A DNA stretch of 64,000 bases, from the NCBI GenBank assembly GCA_030407005.1, contig JAUDYN010000013.1, positions 124,001 to 188,000 on the forward strand. Reading direction: 5' to 3'. Every line of letters starts with the position of its first letter. The first letter of the stretch is position 1. The notes under the pieces were generated by a model. The model saw only the letters and a list, made by a program, of their open reading frames with translations, was not told where the DNA came from and ran no database searches. Positions 1-11,919 of this stretch are shown here, one piece after another. The DNA is from Desarmillaria ectypa. Lineage: Eukaryota > Basidiomycota > Agaricomycetes > Agaricales > Physalacriaceae. Position numbers and translations under genes: made by a program.

Positions 1-65
1 CTGGTGGGAAGACAGGGAAATAGGTAGGTAAGGGGGATAGGGCAGGAGTGGGGGTGGATACGTAC

Positions 66-231
66 GGTTCCTAGTGAGGTAGGTAAAGGTGACGGTATCC
101 CCGATGGCGGGGTGGATCTCGTTCGGAGTGAACGTGAATCCGTTGCTGAGGCCGACTTGGACGGTCCAGTCCACACCCATGACGAGGGGCGCGGCGATGA
201 GAGCGGTAGAGATGACTGAGAGGAGACGCAT
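66..231 (-). CDS. Secreted cupredoxin-like protein, first exon (partial)
   Basis: First exon of a small secreted protein. The ATG at 231 opens a signal peptide (MRLLSVISTALIAAP, then VMG) followed by a mature start VDWTVQVG and the block HPAIGDTVTFTYLTRN, the usual N-terminal half of fungal plastocyanin-like (cupredoxin) extracellular proteins. The exon ends after codon 55 plus one base; the donor GTACGT is at 65-60, and the 65-nt intron would end at the CAG that closes at position 1, so the copper-site exon lies outside the window. Such proteins are secreted and bind copper or sit in the wall; the exact role is unknown. A second copy with the same exon length (166 nt) lies at 11698-11863 and carries a stop codon. 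The start is chosen because it gives the signal peptide and sits about 50 nt below a TATTTAAG box. Confidence 0.75.
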
Positions 232-277
232 TGTTGTAGAGATCTGAGTCTGGGTTTTTGTTGGATTTTTTGTGCTG

Positions 278-285
278 CTTAAATA
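278..285 (-). promoter_or_regulatory. TATA-like box of the cupredoxin gene
   Basis: TATTTAAG on the minus strand, about 47 nt upstream of the ATG at 231. The same box with the same surrounding bases (CTGCTTAAATACTCT on the + strand) recurs at 11909-11923 in front of the pseudogene copy. Confidence 0.5.
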
Positions 286-386
286 CTCTAAAGGTGCTCC
301 CTGTACCAGTATGACGGGTTTCGAGCCGGGAAAATTAGACATGCGCTTCAGAACGATAGAAGCACGCAGTTGTAAGAAAACCCAAC

Positions 387-405
387 CGATGCGATGCGAT
401 GCGAT
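387..405. repeat. Short (CGATG)n microsatellite
   Basis: About four tandem CGATG units. No function visible. Confidence 0.7.
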
Positions 406-2035
406 GGGTCTTCAGCCGCATACAAGAGTCGAAATGAGGTGATCCTGTGAACAAGGCTTCCCCAGCCGGCCTTGGGTTGTAAACCTCCTCCACACGAAAA
501 TGCTCACCAGGGATGAGATGTCGTAGCGACGCCGACCGAGAGTTTCCAACACCGAATACCGAATATCATCGAGAAAAGGAATAGCAAAAAAGTCAAGCGT
601 CATTCGCTCTCCTCCCTTTCATCGCATGCTGAACTTTGCGCAGTCGACTTGATAGCAACTTCATTCTTCCAGATCTTCACGGTGTAGGGGTAGAAATGGG
701 AAGGAAGGAAGTCGGTCCCCCCTGGTTGGCGGACACCGAATTCATCTAGCCAAGAAGGTACTCGCTCCTGGGACTACAAATGTGTTATAATTAAAGGAAA
801 GAAGAGCAGCCTATAGCAAATGACTCACCGAGCCCCTTTCAGAATACACCAATTGTGGACTATGATGAATTCTCTCTTGCAGGCTGGACCCACAATGACT
901 TGATGATGGACGCAGTACCTTGCATAAATCTTTTTGTTATTTTCTTCGACCGCATGAGCTGCGAGATAACATCATAAGCAAGACTTGCGGTATCAGCACA
1001 TGCCACATGCCACATGCCACCTAATCATCTTCGCTTGGATGTCTGTCTTCCTGCTCTTCTATTCCCTCGCTCGCTCCTGCTCGTGAGCTACCAGGCCACT
1101 TCATAGTTGGAAGATATTATTTATGAGGAAAGGTAATAAGAGCGGGCTGAAGGAAAACATGCCGGCTAATCAGAAAAGCGAGAGAAAGCAACGGAAAAGG
1201 TCACGCAATCTCGCTTCCAATGCCATGTTCGATATATGCAATTCGAGTGCACAGTTGGGATATGCTGAGAATAAAATTCAGGTGGAAGACAATCGACTTT
1301 GCTGAGCGCTGGATCCACGTTGTACTGTGACTTCGACTAAGGACCTCTAAATGGCAATCACACGTACCATGTGATCCAGCACGCGTTTGTCATCCGATTC
1401 TCCGTTTCCTCCCGCCATCCTTTGACCCTTACAGATGACATCATCAAAGAAAGGCTCATGGACTTTTTCACCCGGGGACAGAATGCTGCGTGAACCGTAT
1501 CAGCGTGATATCTGCAAGTGAGCGCTATGCTGCTCTTTATAAATCTACGTCTTATGACCAAGACTTTCCCGTAATCGCGATCTCACCACAAGTCGTACAA
1601 CCTTAGGCTCTTGACATCGTCATCGTAAACCAATTTTCCCTTCGACATCGTGTAAAAAAAACTGTGACTGAGCTAAACTGAACTCAAAGTATTAAATTAC
1701 TGATCAGGAGTTGAGCGCTCAGACTACTACCAGACCATGACTTTACGTATATTAATTGCCTCAAAACGAAGCCCAAAGTGGGTTGAACATCACTCCTTTG
1801 TCTCAAAATTCATGGCACGACGGAACATCAGCTTGCAATGCACGAAACTTATATTTTGATACACCAAGGTCAATCACCGGCAATAAGCCGCAAAGATGTC
1901 CTCTTTCGAGGAACCCAGACTCGGAAGGAAAAAGACGACCGCCGAGTAACCAAGGAACATAAAGTTCATCCAGACTCCTCGCGAGTTTCCTAAACGAGCC
2001 CATGTCAAAAAATTACGAATCCGGAATCTCATTTT

Positions 2036-2110
2036 CTGATCGGGACTCGAACCCGAATCCCGTGACCAAGTACTTAAATGAGACCACGGTGTTGGTACTA
2101 CGGATGGACT
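2036..2110 (-). other. tRNA-like relic (T-arm/B-box)
   Basis: On the minus strand there is a clean T-arm: stem TCGGG, loop TTCGAGT, stem CCCGA (2040-2056). The bases that would form the acceptor stem and the anticodon arm do not pair, so this is not a functional tRNA. A tRNA-derived SINE or a decayed tRNA gene are both possible. Confidence 0.3.
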
Positions 2111-5100
2111 AATAGTAAGACAACCCGTCGATCGAAAAGTGACCCTGAAAAGCTACACATATCGTGTGATCCAGCATCATGCCCTATCCCCTACTAGTGT
2201 CATATCTATAAGCCAGAGCAACGTTACCTTTTCTAAATGTATGTCTTCTGTCCTTCTCGCATAAAAATGGCATATGATAATAACAAACACCAAACGGACA
2301 CGGCGGAAGTCACTGTACCAAGCGGTTACAACAGTCTAAACGCGGGCCTAATTCAGTCTCTCTAGAGTGCTCAGAATACGAAGAGAGCTGACACAAATAC
2401 AATGAGATCATAAGTGGAAATCAAACATCCTGAGTGAACGTCCATAAGCGTCGTGAAGGTTGTACATACATAGGAGTTGATGGACACTATTAATGAAATA
2501 CGAGTCTGGATTACAGTGACTGACGTTTGGGCTGTAAACAACCGACGCCGAGGAATCTGGCCAGAGGAGAAACTATGGCGTAAGTTATTAGCACCGAACG
2601 GTGAGATAGCTCAGTAACTATTCTGCGTACCATAACCAAAATGACTATCGAATGAACGCTAAGTGAGGCCGTGCCAAAGAAACTAGGCAGCGATTCTACC
2701 CACCTTGTAGCGAATCCTGATACCAGAATCATCCGCATCAACATGATAAGCGTCGCGATGGTATCGAACGAGCAGAAAACAAGTGAACGGATAAACTGAC
2801 TTGGGAAAAAGGCCTTTTGATTCAGGGGGACCTCTCGGATAATTCCTACCTGCTCGCAGTCAGCTAGCATCAGTACCGTGCTTTTCGAGCTACACCCCGA
2901 GCGCATGCACAGAGACTTTACAGAACCATCCGTCGTTCGGGTAAAATTTGTAGCACAACCCAGATTGCAAACTGGTTATACCAAACAGACTGCCGTAGCA
3001 CCAATAGAAAATGCGCCGAGCGTATTGTCGAGCGAGAGGTTTGCTATGTGTTGTGAAAAACGGGGGATGAATAGATCAGTTCGTTCCCAGTTAGTACATG
3101 CGCGGTGTCAGGCCAATAGTATTGCGCTTGGCTGAGCTCTGCAAACGCATGCAGATGTACACTACTGTACCTACTTATATACTAAATACTAATGTACTAG
3201 AATGTTCTACAACTTTCCTAATATTTCTCTCTTAATCAGCAAGTTCGGCATGATGCCGGATTGCCATCATCTCGGCTCAACTCTCAAATCCCAACACCAT
3301 GAATGTCGGGGATGGGGGGAAGGACTACAGCGCTGCCGGGGTTCTGGAATACGCAGACTTTGTATATGTATTCCACTATTTAAGCAAAAAAAGAGAGACC
3401 ATCTAGGTATTTAATTCAATTTGAACATCATGGATGGGCAGACCGCTAAAAGTGCAGGATGCCATGAACCTACTCAAAAGACGGCAATCGTCGGGAATTA
3501 ACTCGGAGTATGTGGATAATAGTTCAAACACCGTAGTCAACCATCAGAAGCGTTAAGAAAGATAATCAGGTGACCACCAAGGGACCTCGAGGTCTGCGAA
3601 CTTTAAGGGGGACACAGAAGATGCACCAATAAGCGATGACGAGTAACAGGAATAGGAAAATGACAGAGCCCATCCTGCTTTGCGCGAGATGGTGGCACAA
3701 GCGGTCCGAATACAATGCTCTTTCCGGGTTAGGGAGTAGGCCAGCGATTTCCACAGTTTAGTTCCTCGCGGCCCTCAGATATTACGTGCATTGTAATCAA
3801 CTGCAAGGGTAGCATCATGATGCCGATATCAGAAAGCACGAGCCGCGTCTCCAATTGAAATTATGAGATGCTGTTCTTCTTCCCAGCACCGGGAAACCCC
3901 CTCGCATACCACCTTGCTGACAGGTGGATCAGCATTTGATCCACAGCACGTACCTGGGCGAGCACCAAAAGGCGGGTAAAACACGTGAGTTCAGACTGCA
4001 GTTAGCAGGCGTACCCACGTATCCAAATAAATATCTTACTTGGAGAAAGACGCTGCACACTCGCGGAAAAAATAAATCCGAATGTGACAAGTGATTGAGC
4101 CGAAATTTTCATTCTACAGAAAAAAACATCTTCATTACGACGTTCACAAATAGAACCTGGGAATTGGCGCGGATAGCACCGTACAGCTCGCGAAGATATA
4201 TCAGAAAAGCGGTGTCACATGCGAGTTTTTATCCTACGAATTCTTGACAACATAAACATCTTTGGTTGAATACGGTCCTTTTTGTGGTCATCATCGTACA
4301 AGTTGAACCATTTTTTGGGACCTTCTGAGTCACATGAAGCGCATGTTGATCATCACTTTGGATGTTATGTGAAAGCAGGAGATGCGTCAGAAACTGTCGA
4401 CGAATAGCAGCAGCGGGAATGTAAAGATGGACTGCGCCTTGTTTTGAATGGGGTGGGCATTCAAAATGTACTTACCAAACAGCGATGTCCCTACTTCTTC
4501 CCGTAGCGCGTCTCGTCTTCATCCAGCTGCGTATCCGATAAGGTCACAATTCTCCCTAGACCACACTAAGAGTCTCGCTTGCCTTTAGTGTGACATTACC
4601 ACCGGCGTGGGGATGAACAACGACGCTGCTGCTGCTGGTATAATGATTGATCCTAAGGTAGTCAGGTGGGAGAGGCATCATTTAGTGATTCTGGGCTGCC
4701 AAAAGATCATCTTATCCTGACGGGACATGCACAGAACGTATTGGACTTCGGAGTCTGAATTAAGTAAAAAGACTTGTGCCCGTGATTCAGAAAGTGAAGC
4801 CATCACCCGGACGTCTGCGCAGATTTAGATTTGTTCGAGCGTTCAGTCTCCATCTAAGCGAGACATGTTCGAGCATGAAAGAATCGAATTGCACTTCCCG
4901 TCATCTCATCACTATGACAGAGAGATCTGAATGGAGCAAAGACTTCGTAACTAGATAAATACTGGGCTTAATGACCATTGTCAAGATATAGAGCGGACGA
5001 GCAGATGCAAGCCGTTCTCGAGTCCCTTTTCGATTACAACTAGCATTAGTTTAGGGGGGTAAAGTACAGCATTGTCGCTCACAGTGGACAAATTTAAGCA

Positions 5101-5491
5101 GTTCTGATACGCCGCCGTACAAAGATGCTCCTTGCTTCGTTCGAACTGTAGTGTATAAGTTGTTATGAGAAAGACTAATAGCACGTTCCTTAACGTAAGA
5201 ACTCGCCAGTCCACCGTAAATAAAATGCAGATTTACTCCAATATCGCAATTCGAATGATATTCTTTTCGATCCGACCCTTGATATATAAAGGAGATTCCC
5301 GCTCCAGGATGTGGCTGTCGTCAAATATTAGGAAGATAGGAAAACGTAGCAATGTGACTACGTACTAGTCCGCCATTGACGGCATTGGTCCTCCCTCGAT
5401 ATACGACAGCGAACGTGTGAGGCCATATCACTCCATCCTTATCTTTGGCCAAAGATAGCACAAAAGTCCATATCCGTCTGTTCATTCTATC

Positions 5492-6112
5492 GTGCGACAG
5501 CTCTTCGTCATGGAGCAGTGGAAGTCTCCGAAAGTGATTTCAATGACGTGCCAGCGCCGATTACGATCACCCATGAGTCCCACTCTGAGCGCGCTAGCGA
5601 TGACACAAGATACTAAAGACCGGCATTGTAGGCAGCGGTATATGCTCCGTTCCATCTTTTCGGGAGATGATGAGGAAGGCTACGTCACTGGCCAACTAAT
5701 CGTCATTGCAGCCGTGTCTCTCGACGGCCGAACCGTACTTGCGGTTTGCCTGCCTGCTGGCGAGTTGTTGCCACACCGGGATAGGAAAGTTGCCTTAGGA
5801 TCAAAGTTATATAGTTTTCAATCGTCCTACCAAGCTGCGTATAAGGTTAGGAAGGTCATTGACAGTTAGATGGAAACCCACCGCTGCTGTGAGGCCGTGT
5901 CATCCTCTGATTGTATTGCACGACAAAGGCGAGCAACTCCACCTTCTATGATGCTGACAGTTGTAGAACCCGATAAAATGAAAGGTGATGGCAGTGATAA
6001 ACTTTACGGAGCCGGCCACCGATTGACCGTCGAGCGCCACCGCCTCCACGCCGTCAAGAAAGTCATTTGGCGTAAAGACCGCACCCTTCTACTTCAGGAA
6101 ACATTCCCTTAG
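5492..6112 (+). other. Unidentified open frame broken by one stop
   Basis: A 125-codon frame ends with TAG at 5867-5869 and the same frame continues with ATG at 5870 for another 80 codons. I recognise no domain in either part. With one stop removed it would be about 206 codons, unusually long for chance in this region, but codon use and content give no family. It may be a dead gene or chance. Confidence 0.2.
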
Positions 6113-8857
6113 CCACTGAACAGCCGTCCCGGTTGCGCAGATACGAGCCTTGACCTTGGCATATGTGTAGATACCGGTCATTTCGGGGTTCTTTGTGCGT
6201 AGCAATGGTCAGGAGCTTCAGAGGGAAGAATGAGACGCTCAAACATGGGTCGATTTCATCAAGCCTGTTAAATCCCCTGTCATGAGCAACACTAGTCTGG
6301 TGTCTCTGCTCCGCCGTTTCTGTTGTACGGCCCAACCTTCGCGACGAAAGAGTGGCTGGTGAGAAACACTGTCGTCATGCTTTCTGAAGGCTCTTCAATT
6401 CTTTCTTCACCACCATTTCACCCAAAAGAAACTCCAGCCGGCTGATATGAGAGCTGTACAGAGGTCCTAGTTGTATCAGAGACTGCGGCAGAAAGGCAGG
6501 GCTATGTGTAAAGTATGACGTGGCGACCGCCCTCCTCGTAGTCTGCAGTCGTACATGGCCACCCTCGAGCCAAAGCGTCTAAAGATACGACATGAACAGT
6601 GAATTGAGAACCAAGTCATCGGCTACAGAACCACGACCGACAAACCTTCCGTTGCCTCATCGGTTTCATCCCAGGAAAGTTCCCGGCCTACCACCATTAC
6701 ATCAAGATAGGTCCTGGCGGCCCTTGCCACCAACGGCCAGGATCCTCAAGACGGACAATCTTCCTGCTGAATTCTCTGTCAACGCACAATTCGTGACTCC
6801 GGTCGTATGAGTATGAGTTTGCGAAGTTTCATAGGCGGTTAAAAGTGGGTCAATTGTTGGTCTCGTGTCTGTCCAGAGTGAGTTGAGCGCGAGGAGCGGA
6901 GAACGTTCCTTCACGGATATCAATAATAATAATAGAGTGGAACAGCTGGCTGTACGTACAAACCTTTGGACAATCCTGCGAAAGTGGGCATTGTATTATT
7001 CACGCAAAACGTTATTGAACCTTGAGTTTGTATAGTGAGAAAAGATAGGGTTCGCCTAGAATGAGAAAGGATAGCACGTCAGGGAAAGATGGCCTAGACT
7101 AAATAATCAAATACTGTAGGCCCATCTATACATACAAAATTTCATTCACCACTTTTTCTTGGTCGTAAATGGCGTAAACAGTGACATCTTGGATAGCGTT
7201 GGGAGGCGATTATATGGTGGTGGTTCGAGTTCAAGTCCGGACTGGAAATAACCGGCAATCAACACTACTCATACATCTCCTATTGGTTCGGCCCAAGTTC
7301 GGTTCTCCTTTTCATCGTTTCATCTCTAGTGAAGTTCGCAAATTTCAGCTCTGGCTGCATCAGAATTTTGGGTACCACTAGCTCTCTTTTTGTACAATTC
7401 TTATCTCTCCTATATAATACTTCTAGGAATCCGCCTGACTTGAAGACTCAATGGTGCCTGTGGGACATGACAGCCATTCAAGTTGACATGGGACCATCTT
7501 TGGTCGCAGTTCGCGGCAACACCAACCCTGTCCAGGATCACTAAAGTTCACACTGAGTCCTATCACATGCAATCTCCGATATACTTTGCAAATTTACCCA
7601 ACCAGGCTGTACAATGACGAATTATCAATCCAGACATCGAAAATGTGCACCCTTTCATTCTCCATTTGAACTAAGGATAGAATACTGATACTATATCTGC
7701 TAGTGTGGGATATGGTATCGTCGACCGCCGTTCTATTAGCTCAAGAACACGAACCTTGGCCTCTGTCCGAGGTAAGAACTTCATTTTAAAACATATGCCC
7801 CGAATGTTCATCGATAACCTCTTGCCAAGGACCTTCTGCGGCACAACGCAAGAACTACGTAGACAGGGAATACTAATCGTCATGGCACCGTGAATCTGTC
7901 TAGTCAGACTTTAGACATTTCCATCACGACAAATCATCGAAAAGATGTATGTTTTTTGATCTTCCAAAACTTGCCAGCTTCGGCATCAATGATAAATGAA
8001 GCACCTAAAAATTGCGGGGCCTGTATGACATTCGGAACTCCTTGTTGCTAATTGATTGTCATTATAGGCTGAGATGAAACCGCCGTGCAATCCCCATTGG
8101 ACTCGCAATGGTCACGAAGGTCCTTATCGCTGTCTCTTTGCATGTATCTACGCCTCAAGACTTATTCTTTTCCTCTATTGCAATTAACAGGGTCGATTTC
8201 GAGATGGAGACCTACTCATGCGCAGTACACGCCACTAAACGTACCCACAGTGAGGCCATCCTTATCCTCTCAGAAACGTTCACAATATCCACGAACTTCC
8301 TAAGCACGCCACGTCGAAAGCTTGTTGCGGCGAATCGGTGACGCCACGCATCGCCGCTCAAACATCCAGGCTTCCTAAGATATAAGCCTGAAGAATCTGT
8401 ACGGCTTGAACTGACTTCTTAAGACATAGAACTCAAGTCTAGATCAAAAGAAGTTCGACCTCTCAGCAAATGTCTCGCTGGCGCCGCCACTGGAGCTCCA
8501 ACTTCATGCACAATTTCCTGATACAAGGTTTCCTTCCCTACAGATATCCAAATTAGGTTCCCAGTGATGAGTCTATCACATCGTGTCGTGGGCGGCGAAA
8601 AGAAGTTGCCCCTCCATATGACATAGAAGGCACGCAACGGTTAATGATTGATTGCAAAGATACCTGTTCTCGCATTGGCAAAAGTTCTTCCGAAATGTGG
8701 ATTAGGGCCGACTTCTAGAAGCAAGGGAGGCATGGACTGTATACTTTTCGAGCCATGAAAAGATTGACTGCGGGTACGTCCGGAACACACATCTCCACGT
8801 GTGTTTGATTCCGATCTCTGCTCGAATACGGACCTTGACTCAGCCTGAAGACATCGG

Positions 8858-8864
8858 TATTTAA
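8858..8864 (+). promoter_or_regulatory. TATA-like box of the inositol oxygenase gene
   Basis: TATTTAA 84-90 nt before the ATG at 8948, followed by a pyrimidine-rich leader (CTTCC, CTCACC and CTTCACC runs), the usual layout of a fungal promoter and 5' leader. Confidence 0.45.
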
Positions 8865-8947
8865 GCAGTTCCAATGCTATACCCTAAACTCCATCCCCTC
8901 GAGTCCTTTTCTTCCTTACTCTCACCTTCACCCTCACCTTCACAATC

Positions 8948-10285
8948 ATGCGCACCATCTCCAGCGAATTCGAAGAGCTCTCCGATGCTGTCGATGCAGG
9001 TAACGCGAAACTTATCGTCTAGAGGAGACGCGCTGACGACTATTGCCCCTTGTAGTTAACGTTCTCAAGGGCAAGGAACCTGCTGTCTGGGACAGCAAGT
9101 CGGAGTTTGACGAAACCATGGACAAGACGCGATTCCGCCAGTACGAGGACGCGTGTGATCGAGTCAAGTCCTTCTACAAGGAGCAACACGGTTGGTCTTC
9201 ACGTTTCTTCTTGTCTTGCCCTCAAATCTCACGCCCCCCTGTAGAAAAACAGACCATGGAGTACAACGTCCAGGCGCGCGCCAACTTCCGAAAGAACGTT
9301 CGGGCGAGAATGGGTAAGCTCGGTGGAGTCCCTTTCCGTTCATGATACTGATAGACGCTCATGCAGGCGTCTGGGAAGCTATCGAAATGCTTGACACGCT
9401 CATCGACGAGTCGGACCCTGATGTAAGCTATTCTCCGTATTTCATTCGATTCTCTCAGCTGATGGCCCACTAGACCGAACTTTCGCAAATAACACACCTC
9501 CTTCAGACTGCCGAGTCCATTCGGAGAGACGGAAAACCCGAGTGGATGCAAGTGACTGGACTAGTGCATGATCTTGGGAAGCTGCTCTTTCTCTTTGGTT
9601 CCGAGTGAGTGCCGTCTTTTATCATGATCCGTGTTAATTAACTCTCCGGGCGGCTCTTTTAGGGGACAATGGGATGTCGTCGGCGTACGTAACGTTCAAT
9701 TTGTACTAGTGGTACCTTGAGGACTGACATCATGCCTTCGTTCAAGGATACATTTGTTGTAGGGTGCCGGTTCTCTGATAAGATCATTTATCCGGAAACC
9801 CTTGCAAACAACCCGGACTCGGCGGACCCTGTTTATTCAACAGAATACGGCGTCTATAAGCCTCACTGCGGACTAGAAAACGTCATGTTATCATGGGGAC
9901 ACGATGAGGTTCGCTTTCTTTATTCAGCTAGATAAGAAACGAATAACCGATTGGCTGCTTGTTTAGTATCTCTACAACGTTCTCAAAAATCAATCATCCC
10001 TACCAAAGGAAGGTCTCGCCATGATCCGCTATCACAGCTTCTACCCGTAAGTTTGTTGTCCCTCGACGGTGGCGATCATTCTAACCTCGTACTTGCAGAT
10101 GGCACCGCGAAGGCGCGTACAGTCACCTTACCAATGAAGAGGATGAGAAATTGCTCGTGGCCGTCCAAGCGTTCAACCCGTACGATCTATACAGCAAAAG
10201 CAACGAAACCATTGACGTCGAAAAACTCAAGCCGTACTATAAAGGACTAATTGAAAAGTTTTTCCCGCCGGTTTTAGACTGGTGA
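8948..10285 (+). CDS. myo-Inositol oxygenase (MIOX), nine exons
   Basis: Cleaves myo-inositol with O2 to D-glucuronate, the first step of inositol catabolism, in the cytosol. Exons: 8948-8999, 9056-9190, 9245-9313, 9367-9422, 9474-9604, 9663-9684, 9747-9908, 9967-10046, 10099-10285; they add up to 894 nt, 297 residues, in one frame, close to the usual MIOX length. Family blocks appear in order: [88 protein letters not shown] and NPYDLYSK. The six di-iron ligands of the HD-type fold are all present (H112, H136, D137, H207, H232, D265), and the substrate-binding Lys follows in HDLGK (K140). All introns are 50-62 nt with GT-AG ends. The gene looks intact. No inositol-pathway neighbour is in the window. 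Confidence 0.95.
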
Positions 10286-11328
10286 ACATGCTGCCAAAAT
10301 TATAGCTTTCTTGTGATGGTTCTAATGCTTTCGATCTATGCTATTGTACTGTCTTGTTTTTGGATACTGCATCGCTCTCGTTAACTAGTCTAGCCTAATG
10401 TTTATTGAACAATTCTACACGCCTAAGCACATGCCCTCATACGATCTTCATATATGATTCAATTTCAGCACGTACTTGTTTGGAGAGATATACTCGAAAG
10501 AAAATCTTGCAACAATCATAGCGGGCAGGTTCATTCTCTGGCTGTGATCGCAAATGAGTCGTGGTGATTCTCCCAATTGGCTAGGGAGATTACCACTGAT
10601 CCCCGATGTAGATTTACAGTACAGAAGGATCAGTCAAGAATAAACAACAACTATCGATGACACTATCGATGAACTGCACGAGCGAAGCAACGGTCATCCA
10701 GAGGGACCGCGTGACACAGGGGGAAAGTTAACTGCTCTTCGCTGCGAGATAAATCTTCTCTTGATGCCTGATTAAACATTGAATACATTTTACTTGGTAC
10801 TGAATAGAACTGAGCTGTCCTGGAAGACTATTGGATCCGGCGGGCATACAATCCTTTCCCCTGGAAGACCAACTTGCCCCTTCGAGCACCCGCAGCCACA
10901 AGACCGAGGGCCAATTTCATCATCTTTTTCGCCTTTCGTTAACGGATCTATCCGTTTACCTGGGGAAGATGTATACGGTTATCAAGGTAACGTGTTGCTC
11001 ATCTTGGAATAAAAGAGTCTAGTTTCGCATATTCGAATGGACGCTGACGAATGTGTGTACGGTGAAGACTACGCCGGGGGCGGGGGATTCGGGAGGTCGT
11101 AGATGGGTGTTTGGTTACGAGGGGGCGCGTCGGAGGCGGGGAAGTTGCTCAAGCGGATGCGATCTATTTTTTACATAGCGCCGAGGCCTATATAAACGGC
11201 CAATATATGCACTCCTCAGTCGACGAAGGAATCATAGCTATATTCTATCGTGAGCCTTGATACAGAATGACAGTCGGCTACAAGCGCATGACCCGTAATA
11301 TATATTTCTTTCGGCAGATACCGCCTCC
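10286..11328. other. Intergenic, no gene seen
   Basis: Contains a TATATAAA at about 11189 on the + strand without a matching coding region. Nothing else stands out. Confidence 0.5.
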
Positions 11329-11863
11329 TCAAGAGTTGAGAGCATTGGCCAGGAACTGCTCCTGGGTCTGGTCGGCAGTCGGATTGATGGACATCGTCAT
11401 GCCCAAGCGGCAGTGAGCTCCGGCAGCTTGGCTGCAGGAGATAAAGTGAGGTGCAGTGTCGAGGATCGTGGTGGTGAATGTGCTACCAGGCCTGCTGACG
11501 GCGTCAATGCTAGGCGGAAGAGTATTAGCCATCTAAAGGAGACAGGAAAATCAAATGCAACACACAATCCGCTATCGAACGCTCCCGGTCCTATTCCACC
11601 CGCAGGAGGAGGGCAGGGAGAGATGAATGTGGTCGTCGTCGCCGTATCTGGTGAGAGAAAAAATAACAGGTAGAGGGATAGATAGGCAGATACATACGGT
11701 TCCTAGTGAGGAATGTGAAGGTGACAGTGTCCCCGATGGCGGGGTGAATTTCGGTGGGGCTGAACGAGAATGCATTGTTGGGGCCTACTTGGACAGCCTA
11801 GTTCACGCCCATAACAATGGGTGCGAAGACGAGAGCGGTAGAGAGGATTGAGAAGAGTTGCAT
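11329..11863 (-). pseudogene. Cupredoxin-like secreted protein, pseudogene copy
   Basis: Paralogue of the gene at 66-231. Exon 1 (11698-11863) has the same 166-nt length and the same donor position, but codon 22, TGG (Trp) in the intact copy, is TAG here (11798-11800), right after the signal peptide (MQLFSILSTALVFAPIV). The next exon starts after CACCAG and reads HTATTTTFISPCPPP, then FDSG; the last part (11329-11529) contains FISC, AGAHCRLGM and INPT. The copper ligands of a type 1 site are therefore visible: His at the exon 2 start, then Cys, His and Met. The junction near 11530-11560 is unclear: only a very short intron would join the frames, so a second lesion is possible. The 5' flank is shared with the intact copy, so promoter and gene were duplicated together. 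Confidence 0.75.
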
Positions 11864-11911
11864 TGTTATGAATATTTGCGTCTGAGTCGTCCCTGCACCT
11901 TCATGTTGCTG

Positions 11912-11919
11912 CTTAAATA
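11912..11919 (-). promoter_or_regulatory. TATA-like box of the cupredoxin pseudogene
   Basis: TATTTAAG in the same position and context as at 278-285, part of the duplicated promoter. Confidence 0.45.

Larger units (their letters stand above)
232..8947. other. 8.7 kb with no supported gene
   Basis: Apart from the separately listed items I see no coding region here that resembles a known family. Open frames are short, on both strands, without convincing intron signals or domains. Base composition is mixed and CpG is not depleted, unlike the retroelement block. Two diverged stretches around 1500-1565 and 2195-2250 resemble each other loosely and may be remnants of an old repeat. Confidence 0.5.

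Noticed and set aside
7225..7250. B-box-like GGTTCGAGTTCAAGTCC
   Set aside because: No paired stems or A box at the right distance; single short match.
11189..11196. TATATAAA on the + strand
   Set aside because: No coding region or leader-like sequence follows; likely chance or a relic promoter.
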